Of a DNA stretch of 64,000 nucleotides, positions 28,036 through 36,188 are shown in pieces. A model generated the notes under the pieces. The model ran no database searches and was not told where the DNA came from. It worked only from the letters and a program-made list of their open reading frames with translations. Each line of letters begins with the position of its first letter. Position 1 is the first letter of the stretch. The DNA is from Pseudoclavibacter sp. Marseille-Q3772 (GTDB lineage: Bacteria > Actinomycetota > Actinomycetes > Actinomycetales > Microbacteriaceae). The position numbers were made by a program, and so were the translations under genes. The DNA lies in assembly GCF_916618895.1 (NCBI RefSeq), contig NZ_OU745391.1, positions 558,001 to 622,000 on the forward strand, given 5' to 3'.

Positions 28036-29904
28036 ATGAATATTCAGCTGTCGCACGATCCTGAATCATCGACGCCGATTGAAGCATCGCGGGAAGCCGA
28101 TTATCCGGCCGAACCAGATCTCAACGCCACCGACCTTCTCAAGCGTCGCGTTGCCCAAACTCCGCAACGAGTTATCTTCTCAGTTCCCGACACCGACAGC
28201 TCCAGCGGCTGGCGAGACATCACCGCAAGCGAGTTCGATGCCGAGGTCACCGAGATCGCCAAGGGCTTTATCGCCGCCGGAGTAACACCGGGTGACCGCA
28301 TCGCGTTCATGGGGCTGACCAGCTATGAGTGGACGCTCATCGATTTTGCGCTCATGACCGCCGGAGCCGTCATGGTCCCGGTCTACGAAACCAGCTCGCC
28401 CAAACAATTACAGTGGATGTTGAGTGACTCTGGTGCAGTCGGGTTCATCTCGCATTTGGCCGAACACCGTGACCGGTACGAGCAGATCGACGGACAAGAA
28501 CGGCCTGCACTCACCTGGCGATGGTGCCTCGAGGACGGAGATCTAACGACCCTCCGAGAGCAGGGCCGGGAGGTATCTGACGGGGCCGTCGAAGCGGCAC
28601 GAACTGCTGCAAAAGCTGCCGATATCGCCACAATCATCTATACCTCAGGCACCACTGGCAACCCCCGCGGTGCAGTCATCACACATAGCAATCTCATCGA
28701 GCTCGGTAAGAACATCCTCGGTCCGCTGGATGACATCGTCTCTACACCCGGTGCCTCTACCCTGCTATTCGTCACGCTGGCACACGTGTTTGCGCGGTTT
28801 ATCTCAATCTTTTGCGTTGCCAGTGGTATCAGGGTCGGGCATCAACCAAACACCAAACTGCTTGTTGAATCGCTGGGCAGCTTCAAACCAACGTTCATTC
28901 TGGCAGTGCCCCGTGTCTTCGAGAAGGTGTACAACTCGGCGCTCGAGAAAGCCACTGCCGGCGGTAAGAAACCAATCTTCATTCGCGCGGTCCGTGTTGG
29001 CGTTGCGTATTCACGCGCACTGGATGCGGGACGTGTCCCGTTCCTACTGCGCCTGCAGTACCGCCTCTACGACCGTCTGGTCTACAGCAAGCTGCGCGCT
29101 ACACTCGGCGGAAAGGTAGCCCATGCCGTGTCCGGTTCCGCGCCTCTGGGCGAGTTCCTCAGTCACTTCTACCGTGCGCTGGGCGTAATCATTCTCGAGG
29201 GATACGGCCTTACTGAAACGACTGCCCCGGTTTCCGTCAATCTCCCCGAGAACTTCCAAATCGGAACCGTTGGCCCACCGCTGCCGGGGTGCGCAGTTCG
29301 CATTGCAGACGACGGTGAGCTGCTTACCAAGGGTGTGAACGTATTCCGCGAGTACTGGAATAACGAGGAAGCAACCCGGGAAGCCTTTACCGAGGACGGT
29401 TGGTTCCGCACGGGTGATCTCGCATCGCTCAACGAAGATGGATACATCACCATCACTGGCCGCAAGAAAGACCTTATTGTCACCGCGGGCGGCAAGAACG
29501 TTGCGCCGTCAAAGCTGGAGGACATCCTGCGCGCAGACCCGATCATCGGCGAGTGCGTCGTAGTTGGCGACGGCAAACCCTTTATCGGCGCCGTTATAAC
29601 CCTCGATTCAGAAACCCTCCCCGGCTGGCTGGAGTCCAAAGGCTTGTCAGCAGATATGCCGCTGAGCGAGGCAGCAAAGAATGAGGCGGTCATGCATCAC
29701 GTCCAAGCCGCCGTCAATCGAGCCAACAATACGGTCTCGCGAGCCGAGTCGATACGTAAGTTCACCATCCTCGATTACGAATTCACGCTCGAAGACGGCA
29801 CGCTGACGCCGAAACTTTCCATCAAGCGGCACGTGGTTATGGAGCGGATTCGCGATGAGGTGGAAGAGCTATACCGCAACACCGGTGAGGTAAAAGCTCT
29901 CTAA
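28036..29904 (+). CDS. fadD: Long-chain fatty acid-CoA ligase (AMP-binding)
   Basis: It activates fatty acids to acyl-CoA through an acyl-adenylate. The 622-residue protein contains the P-loop YTSGTTGNPRGAVITHSN, EGYGLTETTAPVSV, the adenylation motif GWFRTGDLASLNEDGYITITGRKKDL and the C-terminal lysine region KLSIKR. Its layout, with an extended N-terminus and the insertion around residues 300-340, is that of FadD15/FACL-type enzymes. I start at the ATG 28036 (MNIQLSHDPE), eight codons into the longer frame, because the earlier residues are Arg/Lys-rich and lie outside the family. The 246-nt spacer with plsC holds divergent promoters not clearly visible. Confidence 0.9.
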   Translation: MNIQLSHDPESSTPIEASREADYPAEPDLNATDLLKRRVAQTPQRVIFSVPDTDSSSGWRDITASEFDAEVTEIAKGFIAAGVTPGDRIAFMGLTSYEWTLIDFALMTAGAVMVPVYETSSPKQLQWMLSDSGAVGFISHLAEHRDRYEQIDGQERPALTWRWCLEDGDLTTLREQGREVSDGAVEAARTAAKAADIATIIYTSGTTGNPRGAVITHSNLIELGKNILGPLDDIVSTPGASTLLFVTLAHVFARFISIFCVASGIRVGHQPNTKLLVESLGSFKPTFILAVPRVFEKVYNSALEKATAGGKKPIFIRAVRVGVAYSRALDAGRVPFLLRLQYRLYDRLVYSKLRATLGGKVAHAVSGSAPLGEFLSHFYRALGVIILEGYGLTETTAPVSVNLPENFQIGTVGPPLPGCAVRIADDGELLTKGVNVFREYWNNEEATREAFTEDGWFRTGDLASLNEDGYITITGRKKDLIVTAGGKNVAPSKLEDILRADPIIGECVVVGDGKPFIGAVITLDSETLPGWLESKGLSADMPLSEAAKNEAVMHHVQAAVNRANNTVSRAESIRKFTILDYEFTLEDGTLTPKLSIKRHVVMERIRDEVEELYRNTGEVKAL

Positions 29905-29905
29905 A

Positions 29906-29918
29906 CGAGGGGGCCTCG
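29906..29918 (-). terminator. Short hairpin between converging fadD and def
   Basis: CGAGG and CCTCG form a 5-bp stem around a 3-nt loop, followed on the minus strand by TTTAGAG. It is the only candidate terminator in the 19-nt gap and is weak. Confidence 0.3.
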
Positions 29919-29923
29919 AGCGT

Positions 29924-30415
29924 TCAAAACCAGTCGGACTCACGGATTTCGCGCAGTGCCCGGCGGCGTTCATCCTTACTCAAGGTGTCGACGTACACGA
30001 TGCCCTTCAGATGGTCAGTTTCGTGCTGCAGCATCTGCGCCATCAGCCCTTCGCCTTCCAGGACGATCTCGCGACCCTCGAGGTCCTCACCGCGCACCCG
30101 CGCGTAGGGATAACGGCTCGTCTTGCACCATAGTCCGGGTACGGACAGGCACCCCTCATCAATCTCGCGCGGTTCGCCGGATACCTCTTCGAGCACCGGG
30201 TTCAGGATGTAGCCAACACGACCATCGATGTGGTAGCTAAACGCGGCCAGCGAAACACCGATCTGCGGAGCCGCCACCCCGGCTCGGCCTTCCATATTGG
30301 TGGTGTCCAGTAGATCCTCGACCAGTGCTCGAACCTGGTCGTCAACCACCCGGATCGGGTCGGCCTCGGTACGCAAAACAGGGTCGCCGTAGTACCGAAT
30401 TGTGCGAACGGTCAT
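29924..30415 (-). CDS. def: Peptide deformylase
   Basis: This metalloenzyme removes the N-formyl group from nascent proteins. The 163-residue protein has all three motifs: [10 protein letters not shown] (46-55, the GxGxAAxQ motif with its first Gly replaced), EGCLSVPG (87-94; metal ligand Cys89... in this numbering) and QHETDHLKG (130-138; His131, Glu132, His135). Its ATG overlaps the mtr stop (ATGA), an unusual pairing of translation processing with thiol redox that probably only reflects co-transcription. Confidence 0.95.
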   Translation of the reverse strand: MTVRTIRYYGDPVLRTEADPIRVVDDQVRALVEDLLDTTNMEGRAGVAAPQIGVSLAAFSYHIDGRVGYILNPVLEEVSGEPREIDEGCLSVPGLWCKTSRYPYARVRGEDLEGREIVLEGEGLMAQMLQHETDHLKGIVYVDTLSKDERRRALREIRESDWF

Positions 30416-31812
30416 GTGTTGTATTCCTTTTCAGCAGTGAGTAGCAGATTCTCAATAATCTCGCTGGCAGCCGGATGCGGCCAATACTGGCCTCGCGCCA
30501 GGTTCTCGACCGACATGCCAAACGCAGCAGCCTGCACCAGTGGCTGCAAAAGAATCGCCGCATCGCGACCAATGATGTGTGCCCCAAGCAGCTGCCCATG
30601 CTCGCGATCAACAACGAGCTTGGCGAAATGCTCAGTATCTTCGAGCGCCCACCCCCAGGCCGTGCCGCTGTAGTCCTGACGCACTTCAAACGCATCCACA
30701 CCCGCTGCCTGCGCGTCAGCGAGCGTCGCGCCGAAGGTCGCGATCTCGGGATCAGTGAAGACCGCCATGGGTACCGGATTCAGTGTGTTACGTACGGGTT
30801 CACCGGTTCGACTCGTCAGGTTGGCAACGACGATGCGTGCTTCTTCATTCGCCACATGCTTGAGCTGGTGCGCGTTTGTCACATCGCCGAGCGCGTACAC
30901 GGATGAGAGCGGTTCGCCAGCAGCCAGTACCCGCTGTGCGTCGTCCACCACCAATCGTCCGTCGGCATAGTGGTCGAAACCAGCTGCTTGAGTTGCCAAT
31001 CGGTCGGTGTTTGGGATGCGGCCGGTTGCGACCAGTACCAGTTCGGTGTTGAGCGCCGTGCCGTCGCTGAGCGACAACTCGATTGGTTGTTCGCTATCGT
31101 CTGGAACCGCAGCCGCAACGACCTCGGTACGCTCACGCACATCCCAGCGCCTCGACGCGACTGCGGTGAATGTTCGCGCGATATCGCGATCCACCGCGCT
31201 CACCATCTCGCCTCGGACCAATTGCGTGACCTTCACCCCGTAGGCATGCAGCATGAAGGCGAACTCTGCGGCAATGACACCGCCCCCGACAACAGTGATG
31301 TCGTTTGGTAGTTGTTCCAATCTCAGTAGCTCATCGCTGCTGAGTACTCGTGGCCCAAACGGCAATTGCGATAGTTCTCTCGGACGGGAGCCGGCCGCAA
31401 TGACAATTCGCTCAGCCTGGAGACGTCGTCCACTCACGGTCTCTAGCGTTTGACGGTCAACAAAGTGAACTCGCTCGCGAATCAGGGAGATATTCGGCTC
31501 CCCGCTAGCGCGGTACTGCTCCCCCGCTTCGGAGATGGCGTCGATACGGCCAAAGATACGGTCGCGAACTTGCGGCCACTGTGCGCTGGCCTCCCCGTGA
31601 ACCCCGAGGTGCTCGGCTTCTCGAACTTCGCTGACGATTCGTCCTGGATGCAGGAACATCTTGGTGGGAATACAACCCACATTGAGACAGGTGCCACCGA
31701 AATGCGCGCCATCGTCGATGATGGCGATCCGCAGCGCTACTAGTTCCGCGGTGGGGATGCTGTTCCCCGATCCTGCCCCGATAATGACCAGGTCAAAGCG
31801 TTCTGGCTCCAC
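30412..31812 (-). CDS. mtr: Mycothione reductase
   Basis: This flavoprotein reduces mycothiol disulfide with NADPH, the actinobacterial counterpart of glutathione reductase. The protein (466 residues from this start) has the FAD motif [12 protein letters not shown], the redox disulfide [15 protein letters not shown], an NADPH fold ([20 protein letters not shown]), and a C-terminal domain with [24 protein letters not shown] and FGRID with RGQYW are mycothione reductase features that separate it from lipoamide dehydrogenase. I chose the GTG at 31812, which has GAGG upstream and lies a few codons before the FAD motif as in M. tuberculosis; a GTG at 31875 would give 487 residues. Confidence 0.9.
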   Translation of the reverse strand: MEPERFDLVIIGAGSGNSIPTAELVALRIAIIDDGAHFGGTCLNVGCIPTKMFLHPGRIVSEVREAEHLGVHGEASAQWPQVRDRIFGRIDAISEAGEQYRASGEPNISLIRERVHFVDRQTLETVSGRRLQAERIVIAAGSRPRELSQLPFGPRVLSSDELLRLEQLPNDITVVGGGVIAAEFAFMLHAYGVKVTQLVRGEMVSAVDRDIARTFTAVASRRWDVRERTEVVAAAVPDDSEQPIELSLSDGTALNTELVLVATGRIPNTDRLATQAAGFDHYADGRLVVDDAQRVLAAGEPLSSVYALGDVTNAHQLKHVANEEARIVVANLTSRTGEPVRNTLNPVPMAVFTDPEIATFGATLADAQAAGVDAFEVRQDYSGTAWGWALEDTEHFAKLVVDREHGQLLGAHIIGRDAAILLQPLVQAAAFGMSVENLARGQYWPHPAASEIIENLLLTAEKEYNT

Positions 31813-31952
31813 GCGTGAAGGCCTCGTTTCTGCATTAGATGTCTCGAACGCCGCCCCATTGAAGCGCGACGACACCCATCATGTCAAAGCAATATGCGAT
31901 GACTACAATTGCAGTACAGCTACTGCAGCGGCGCACCTCGTACCGGCCGCGG

Positions 31953-32498
31953 TTAGCTTGCGCGGTTCTTGCGCCGTTCAGCCAGTTCGTCGATCGGTTG
32001 TGCACGGTCGGTCTCTACCTCAACGAGGTTGGATTCGACCTCACGCAGGACCTGGCCAACAGCGATACCGAACACTCCCTGACCGCGCTGAACGAGGTCA
32101 ATTACCTGATCGTTTGAGGTACACAGGTACACACTCGCACCGTCAGACATGAGCGTCGTTTGTGCGAGATCCGTTACCCCGGCGCTGTGCAGCTGCTCTA
32201 CCGCAACGCGGATTTGTTGCAGCGAGATACCCGTTGCCAGCAGGTTCTTGACGAGTTTCAGCACGAGGATGTCGCGGAAAGAATACAGTCGCTGAGATCC
32301 CGAACCGGTTGCATTCTTGATGCTCGGCTCGACCAGGCCGGTGCGCGCCCAGTAGTCGAGCTGTCGGTAGGTGATGCCGGCGACATTGGCGGCAACTGCG
32401 CCCCGGTACCCTTCGTTCGGGTCGAGATCTGGCAGACCGTCGGTGAAGAGCAGCCCGTCATGGATGGTAGGTCCGTTCGCGCCAGTAGTTGCGCTCAT
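31953..32498 (-). CDS. MerR-family transcriptional regulator (Rv1830-like)
   Basis: This 181-residue protein has an N-terminal winged helix (GITYRQLDYWARTGLVEPS, about 40-58), then LYSFRDILVLKLVKNLLATG and a dimerisation helix (ISLQQIRVAVEQL). The C-terminal part (VYLCTSNDQVIDLVQRGQGVFGIAVG) matches the Rv1830 subgroup, which lacks metal-sensing Cys residues. It lies one gene downstream of an FtsR-like MerR, as Rv1830 does, but the gene normally between them (Rv1829, bifunctional nuclease) is absent. Two palindromes lie in the 254-nt upstream spacer. Confidence 0.88.
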   Translation of the reverse strand: MSATTGANGPTIHDGLLFTDGLPDLDPNEGYRGAVAANVAGITYRQLDYWARTGLVEPSIKNATGSGSQRLYSFRDILVLKLVKNLLATGISLQQIRVAVEQLHSAGVTDLAQTTLMSDGASVYLCTSNDQVIDLVQRGQGVFGIAVGQVLREVESNLVEVETDRAQPIDELAERRKNRAS

Positions 32499-32651
32499 GA
32501 CGCCAACCTTTCTCGGCCCAGTGCCGCGTTTGCCTGTTCTGCGTTCGCCACAGTGTCGTACGGTGCCTCATTGCTGAAGCTGATCGGTGTCGCGGGAACA
32601 TCCGATGTCTCCCACAGTCTAGGGCAGCTGCGAAAGAACTTCGAGGATGTA

Positions 32652-32667
32652 ATCACAACGTTGTGAT
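32652..32667. promoter_or_regulatory. Perfect 16-bp palindrome upstream of the Rv1830-like gene
   Basis: ATCACAACGTTGTGAT has no mismatch and lies about 155 bp before the start of the downstream MerR gene. One arm (GTTGTGAT) recurs in the ftsZ leader at 6514-6521. It is a probable operator; the cognate protein is unknown but a neighbouring MerR regulator is the first candidate. Confidence 0.55.
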
Positions 32668-32716
32668 CGTTTCAGAGTTGCCGAGGAATTCATGGCGACT
32701 CGCCGAAAGTCTAACC

Positions 32717-32733
32717 TTCAACCCAAGGTTGAA
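32717..32733. promoter_or_regulatory. Inverted repeat TTCAACC-N3-GGTTGAA between two MerR genes
   Basis: Two perfect 7-bp arms flank CAA. It begins 20 bp after the ftsR-like stop, so it could also act as an RNA hairpin. A near copy with the same spacing is found upstream of ftsZ at 6593-6609, which argues for a protein-binding site. Confidence 0.55.
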
Positions 32734-32752
32734 ACCAAACTGTGATGTGTTA

Positions 32753-33466
32753 TTAGCGAGCCCGGGGGTCGGATACTGCCTGCACCAACAGGGCACAGCG
32801 CACTCGGTTCATCGCCTGCGCTAGCTCTACCCTCGTAGCCTCAGCGCGAGCCGCCGACTCTTTCGAATTCTTGCGAGCGATCGGTGCCACAACCTGATCG
32901 ATCAGGCTCAGCTCGTGCTGCATCGCCGATCTAAATGGCCGCAGGTGCCGAGGTTGAATACCGTGCCGATCCAGAGTGACGAGCGTGGTTAACAATGAGA
33001 GTTCGTCCTCGCCGTACCGGGTAGTGCGCACAATCAGCCCGGCACTGTGGGCAGCGTCCAATAGCTCCCGCGAAGCACCCGATCGTCGCAGCAACTCGTC
33101 ACGGGTGATGGAAGCACCTGCCGCAATCATGCTGTTCTCGGCGCCCGTGATGGTTTTCATTCCCGGAAGCGCAGGCTTTTCGCCACGATCAATCGCCTCC
33201 AAGTACTCACCGATGACCTTCAGCGGCAGATAGTGATCGCGCTGCAGCGACAGCACGGTGCGGATGCGTTGCACATCGCTTTCCGAGAACTTGCGGTAGC
33301 CCGCCGCCGTGCGAGCCGGATGCACCAAGCCCTGTTCCTCAAGAAAGCGTATCTTCGAGGGAGTGAGCTCTGGATGCTCGGATGCCAGGCGCTGGAGCAC
33401 CTGGCCAATCGACAACTTTGGAACCGATCCGTGTATCGCACCGGATCTTACTGGTGTGGCGCCCAT
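32753..33466 (-). CDS. ftsR: FtsR-like MerR-family regulator (Rv1828 type)
   Basis: The 237-residue protein has a winged-helix N-terminus with LSIGQVLQRLASEHPELTPS, KIRFLEEQGLVHPARTAAGY and RKFSESDVQRIRTVL, then QRDHYLPLKVIGEYLEA, all hallmarks of the Rv1828/FtsR subgroup. A long C-terminal regulatory domain follows. In Corynebacterium glutamicum FtsR activates ftsZ transcription. It starts 2 nt after the garA stop, so the two form an operon conserved in actinobacteria. Its likely targets here are the shared palindromes near ftsZ and in the spacer just downstream (inference). Confidence 0.9.
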   Translation of the reverse strand: MGATPVRSGAIHGSVPKLSIGQVLQRLASEHPELTPSKIRFLEEQGLVHPARTAAGYRKFSESDVQRIRTVLSLQRDHYLPLKVIGEYLEAIDRGEKPALPGMKTITGAENSMIAAGASITRDELLRRSGASRELLDAAHSAGLIVRTTRYGEDELSLLTTLVTLDRHGIQPRHLRPFRSAMQHELSLIDQVVAPIARKNSKESAARAEATRVELAQAMNRVRCALLVQAVSDPRAR

Positions 33467-33468
33467 GG

Positions 33469-33972
33469 TTACAGGATGGTGCTGCCGGGTTCGGGAGTGA
33501 TGTCGAGCGGTGAGGCATAGAAGGTGAGCCGGTACTTACCGATTTGCACCTCTCCGCCGTTTGCGAGCTCTACCTGGTTGATGCTCTCACCGTTGTAGTA
33601 GGTACCGTTCAGCGATCCGAGGTCGCGCAGCGAGAAGGTGCGACCGTTGCGAGTAAATTCAGCGTGACGACGAGACACCGTGACATCGTCCAGAAAGATC
33701 TCGGCGTTCGGATGGCGCCCGGCAATCTGCAGATCGGTATCGAGCAAGAATCGCGCACCGACGTTGTTTCCGCGCCGCACGATAAGCAGCGCTGAGCCAG
33801 ACGGGAGCGCCCCGATCGAGTCCATCTCTTCTTTCGACACGCCCCCGGCAATCAACGCTGCCAATTGCGCGCTAAAGTCGCCGGTGAACGACATGGTCGA
33901 CGACTGCTTGCTTCCGGCATCACCGTCGTTGAATGACGGCGATGCACCTTCGCGATCGTCGAAATTCGTCAT
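33469..33972 (-). CDS. garA: FHA-domain signalling protein, GarA/OdhI type
   Basis: GarA/OdhI inhibits 2-oxoglutarate dehydrogenase and adjusts glutamate enzymes, controlled by Ser/Thr phosphorylation. The 167-residue protein has the FHA core with AGRHPNAEIFLDDVTVSRRH and LGSLNGTYYNGESIN (about 85-130). The N-terminal phosphoacceptor segment, ETTSVF in mycobacteria and corynebacteria, is not recognisable; the nearest Thr-containing sequence is SSTMSFTGDF (about 23-32). GCAGGAGG lies 5 nt before the ATG at 33972, excluding a longer frame. It precedes ftsR. Confidence 0.9.
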   Translation of the reverse strand: MTNFDDREGASPSFNDGDAGSKQSSTMSFTGDFSAQLAALIAGGVSKEEMDSIGALPSGSALLIVRRGNNVGARFLLDTDLQIAGRHPNAEIFLDDVTVSRRHAEFTRNGRTFSLRDLGSLNGTYYNGESINQVELANGGEVQIGKYRLTFYASPLDITPEPGSTIL

Positions 33973-34042
33973 GTAATCCTCCTGCTTCATTGGAACATCA
34001 AGCGTACCGCAGTGCCGCTTCAAGAATCCGAATAATTACCAG

Positions 34043-34048
34043 TACACT
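34043..34048 (+). promoter_or_regulatory. Putative -10 element of the DUF3097 gene
   Basis: TACACT lies 9 nt before the ATG at 34058 with no Shine-Dalgarno sequence in between, so the mRNA would have at most a few leader bases. Confidence 0.4.
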
Positions 34049-34057
34049 CGCGGCATC

Positions 34058-34891
34058 ATGGATGAGCGCTATGACTTTGATCCCGTCGCCAGAATGCGCG
34101 AAGCACGCACTCCGAAACCTCCGCGAGCCATACCCGCGCGGCGAGGGTTATGGCTGGAAGAATGCACGACCGAGTTCTACGGTCAGCTCTCCGGCGCAAC
34201 CCGCGAAACCGTCACGTTACAGGATGTCGACGGTGCGCGTCGAAGTTTCCCGCGAGACACCGTGTTTTTTGACGAAGACGGCACCCCAGTACGCCTGTCG
34301 TTTGCGGCAAATGCACCAACAGTGCCCATTCGAAGCACCTCGGGTTCCGTGTATGTGAAGGATGCACCGGCTCGCGTTGCCCGTGCCAGTCGAATCTATG
34401 TAGAGGGTCGCCACGATGCCGAGCTCATCGAGAAAGTGTGGGGGCACGATCTGCGCGTCGACGGCGTGGTGGTGGAGTACCTCGAAGGAGCAGACCATCT
34501 CGAAGATGTGCTCAGCGCCTTCCAGCCGAATACACAGCGGCGCGTCGGCGTCCTCCTCGATCACCTCATCCCGGGAACAAAGGAACATCGGCTCGCTCAG
34601 CACATCACCGAACGGTACGGATCCGATTGCGTCGCGATCGTCGGTCACCCCTATGTCGACGTGTGGCAGGCCGTCAAACCAGCACGGCTCGGAGTGGAAG
34701 CATGGCCCGTCATCCCGAAGGGACAGTCCTGGAAGCACGGCGTGTGCGCGGCATTCGGCTGGCCCCACGAAGACCAGGCCGATATCGCTCGCGCATGGCA
34801 GCACATCCTCTCCCGCGTGCGGACTTGGACCGACCTGGAGCCATCGGTCATTGGCCGGGTCGAAGAGCTCATCGATTTTGTAACGCGGTAG
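34058..34891 (+). CDS. DUF3097 domain protein
   Basis: The 277-residue protein belongs to an actinobacterial family without a known function. The N-terminal half (about 1-100) contains IPARRGLWLEECTTEFYGQL and looks like a small beta domain. The second half begins RIYVEGRHDAELIEKVWG, followed by a hydrophobic strand ending VGVLLDHLIPGTKEHR and VAIVGHPYVDVWQAVKP. The EGRHDAE and LLDHL elements resemble the acidic motifs of TOPRIM domains of nucleases and primases (my own comparison). It is divergent from garA and precedes sbcDC, with no overlap. Confidence 0.82.
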   Translation: MDERYDFDPVARMREARTPKPPRAIPARRGLWLEECTTEFYGQLSGATRETVTLQDVDGARRSFPRDTVFFDEDGTPVRLSFAANAPTVPIRSTSGSVYVKDAPARVARASRIYVEGRHDAELIEKVWGHDLRVDGVVVEYLEGADHLEDVLSAFQPNTQRRVGVLLDHLIPGTKEHRLAQHITERYGSDCVAIVGHPYVDVWQAVKPARLGVEAWPVIPKGQSWKHGVCAAFGWPHEDQADIARAWQHILSRVRTWTDLEPSVIGRVEELIDFVTR

Positions 34892-34982
34892 TCCAAAACC
34901 AATTGCCCATATCTGGGCATGGAGCATGCTTGTGCGCAGCAGCGCGCGAGCGGCTGCGCACTGCGCTGTCGTAGGCAAGCGG

Positions 34983-34988
34983 TACGCT
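34983..34988 (+). promoter_or_regulatory. Putative -10 element of sbcD
   Basis: TACGCT lies 6 nt before the sbcD ATG, the same hexamer and spacing as at the PASTA kinase gene. No Shine-Dalgarno is visible, so a leaderless mRNA is suggested. Confidence 0.45.
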
Positions 34989-34994
34989 CACCTC

Positions 34995-36188
34995 ATGCGC
35001 ATCCTGCACACCTCTGATTGGCATATCGGCCGCACGTTTCACGGTGAGACGGTCCGAGAGCACCTGGGCGTCGCGCTGGCGGCGATCCCGGAATGGGTCG
35101 ATCGCTATGACGTCGATGTGGTGTTGGTCGCTGGCGATATCTTCGACTCCTCACTGCCGGCAGCGTGGGCTTTTGAAGAACTCACCGAGCTCCTAGTGAA
35201 CATTCGTGAAGCGGGCGCACAGGTCATCCTCTCTAGTGGCAACCACGATTCCGCGCAGCGCCTGGCGTATATGGCACCGCTGGCCGCCACAGCCGGAGTA
35301 CATGTACGCGCCGATCCGGTGGCCCCCATTGAGCCGGTCATCCTGCACGATGAATACGGCGAAGTACGCTTCTACCCCATCCCCTACTTGGAGCCGGCCG
35401 TGGTGCGCACCCGCGGCGATGAACAGGCAGCTGAGGTACGCACCCAAGCCGATGCCATCGCTTGGGCGACCGGGCGCATCCAAACCGACCTCGATGCGCT
35501 CAGCAACCCAAAGGTTCGAACCGTCGCGCTTGCGCACTGTTTTGCCGCTGGAGTTCCCGCTGCTACGCCAGGCTTCGACCTCGAACGCGATCTCAGCGCC
35601 GGTGGCCTGGACGTAGTGCCGGTCGAACTATTCACGCCATTCACCTACGTTGCTCTGGGGCATATCCACTCACGCATGAAACTAACCGATTCGGTTCGCT
35701 ATAGCGGTGCACCCCTGCACTATTCATTTACTGAGACCGGTACCGATCGCGGCGCTTGGCTGATTGAGTTCGATGCTGCTGGCATCAAGGAATCTCAGTG
35801 GCTGGAGTTTCCTATTCCGCGAGCGCTTCGCCAGATCACGGGCACTCTCGATGAGCTCCTGGAGGGCACCGAGCACGACGATGCCCGTGCGGATTGGCTT
35901 CAAGTCACGCTGACGGATGCGTTACGGCCGATTGATGCCATGCTCAAACTGCGCCGTAAGTTCCCATACACCGCGCAATTGCTATATGCACCGCCGCAGT
36001 CTCCGCGTGAGGCTGAGACCTACCGCAGCAAGCTTGCCAAGGCGAAGAACGATTCCGAGCGCATCATTTCGTTCCTCAAGCATGTTCGCAACGGTGAGGA
36101 GACGAGCGAGAGCCCCAATTGGTCTCGTGAGTTGGAGATGGTTGATTCACTGATTGAAGCACGCGCGCAACAGGAGTCGACACGATGA
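34995..36188 (+). CDS. sbcD: Exonuclease subunit SbcD (Mre11 family)
   Basis: SbcD is the nuclease subunit of the SbcCD complex, which cuts hairpins and protein-blocked DNA ends. The 397-residue protein begins MRILHTSDWHIGRTFHG (metal ligands Asp8 and His10), followed by VLVAGDIFDS, SSGNHDSAQRL and VALGHIHSRM, the standard calcineurin-like phosphoesterase motifs. I chose the ATG at 34995 because the first motif begins right there; the longer frame adds 23 Ala/Arg-rich residues. The stop overlaps the sbcC ATG by 4 nt. Confidence 0.95.
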   Translation: MRILHTSDWHIGRTFHGETVREHLGVALAAIPEWVDRYDVDVVLVAGDIFDSSLPAAWAFEELTELLVNIREAGAQVILSSGNHDSAQRLAYMAPLAATAGVHVRADPVAPIEPVILHDEYGEVRFYPIPYLEPAVVRTRGDEQAAEVRTQADAIAWATGRIQTDLDALSNPKVRTVALAHCFAAGVPAATPGFDLERDLSAGGLDVVPVELFTPFTYVALGHIHSRMKLTDSVRYSGAPLHYSFTETGTDRGAWLIEFDAAGIKESQWLEFPIPRALRQITGTLDELLEGTEHDDARADWLQVTLTDALRPIDAMLKLRRKFPYTAQLLYAPPQSPREAETYRSKLAKAKNDSERIISFLKHVRNGEETSESPNWSRELEMVDSLIEARAQQESTR

